Source of the DNA: Oscillospiraceae bacterium | Lineage (GTDB): Bacteria > Bacillota_A > Clostridia > Oscillospirales > Ruminococcaceae | Direction of reading: 5' to 3' | DNA: 21,862 nucleotides | Assembly (NCBI GenBank): GCA_900766795.1 | Contig: CAAFWX010000192.1 | Location: 1-21,862 of the forward strand | Part shown: positions 21,692 through 21,862 of the stretch, one piece after another | Layout: each line of letters begins with the position of its first letter | Numbering within the stretch: position 1 is the first letter of the stretch | Notes under the pieces: generated by a model | Told to the model about the DNA's origin: nothing | What the model saw: only the letters and a program-made list of their open reading frames with translations | Databases searched by the model: none | Made by a program: the position numbers and the translations under genes

Positions 21692-21862
21692 TTAAAGAGA
21701 ACCTTTTTCCTGGATAGAATACCCGAATGCTCCGATTTTTGAGAGCACCTTTGTTTTGGAGAGCACCTCGATAAGCACAACGCCGAGAACCACTCCGAAA
21801 AGTCCCTGAACGCAGTTACCGAAAACGCCTGCGAAAGCGCCTGCGAAGCCGTAACCAAGCAG
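21692..21862 (-). CDS. ECF transporter S-component-like membrane protein, C-terminal fragment
   Basis: Only the last 56 residues are present; the start lies outside the window. They comprise a Gly/Ala/Phe-rich helix (GYGFAGAFAGVFGN), then a hydrophobic helix (LFGVVLGVVLIEVL) and a basic tail ending SIQEKGSL. This is the typical end of a substrate-binding S component of an ECF transporter, and the neighbouring tandem ATPase supports that reading. The substrate cannot be told from this piece; other small polytopic membrane proteins would look similar. Confidence 0.6.
   Translation of the reverse strand: MLGYGFAGAFAGVFGNCVQGLFGVVLGVVLIEVLSKTKVLSKIGAFGYSIQEKGSL

Overview
The window looks like a chromosomal segment from a Gram-positive, low-to-mid GC member of the Clostridia, probably a gut-type Oscillospiraceae/Ruminococcaceae-like anaerobe. 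The grounds are strong AGGAGG or GAGGTG ribosome binding sites, frequent TTG/GTG starts, the cdaA-cdaR (c-di-AMP) pair, a PocR sensor gene, DegV, an ECF vitamin-type transporter and intracellular starch enzymes. This is inference from gene content; no rRNA or tRNA is present to fix taxonomy. I saw no mobile element, phage gene, CRISPR array or tRNA.

Layout. (1) 1-203 (+): the 3' end of an SGNH/GDSL hydrolase. (2) 397-3321 (-): a two-gene signalling operon, first a PocR-domain protein with a histidine-kinase-like C-terminus, then a GGDEF-EAL protein with a degenerate GGDEF site and an intact EAL site. It has its own promoter and terminator. (3) 3622-4992 (+): a MATE efflux pump, divergently transcribed, probably starting at TTG. 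(4) 5062-10311 (+): a tightly packed operon trmL - degV - cdaA - cdaR - FAD-dependent dehydrogenase (COG2509 type), driven by a strong extended -10 promoter. It ends at a hairpin whose 3' arm is also the ribosome binding site of a small hypothetical gene (10369-10794). (5) 10866-13434 (+): promoter - moxR - DUF58 - a 74-residue small protein - terminator. (6) 13590-14879 (+): a PAS-PAS-GGDEF diguanylate cyclase behind a structured 200-base intergenic region with a possible sigma-D-type promoter. (7) 14924-21565 (-): a second long operon, transcribed as tandem ABC ATPase (EcfA1-EcfA2 fusion type) - type I pullulanase - GH31 glycosidase - 69-residue unknown - SpoU-family RNA methyltransferase. 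It ends at a hairpin shared with the convergent cyclase gene. (8) 21692-21862 (-): the C-terminus of a membrane protein that fits an ECF transporter S component, with its own terminator.

How the parts fit. Three cyclic-dinucleotide genes lie within 14.5 kb: a likely c-di-GMP phosphodiesterase, a likely c-di-GMP cyclase and the membrane c-di-AMP cyclase CdaA with its regulator CdaR. Pullulanase and the GH31 enzyme have no signal peptides and overlap by four bases, so they probably debranch and trim imported or stored alpha-glucan in the cytoplasm. The ABC ATPase upstream of them more likely energises an ECF vitamin or micronutrient uptake system with the S component next door; no T component is in the window.

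The points most worth a second look are the PocR protein that lacks the phospho-acceptor histidine beside a cyclase-dead/phosphodiesterase-alive partner, the hairpin that buries a ribosome binding site at 10334-10368, the 74-residue protein with a leader-peptide-like sequence after moxR-DUF58, and the operon joining an ECF ATPase to glucan enzymes. Most genes here belong to known families; I do not see a clear, fully novel system.
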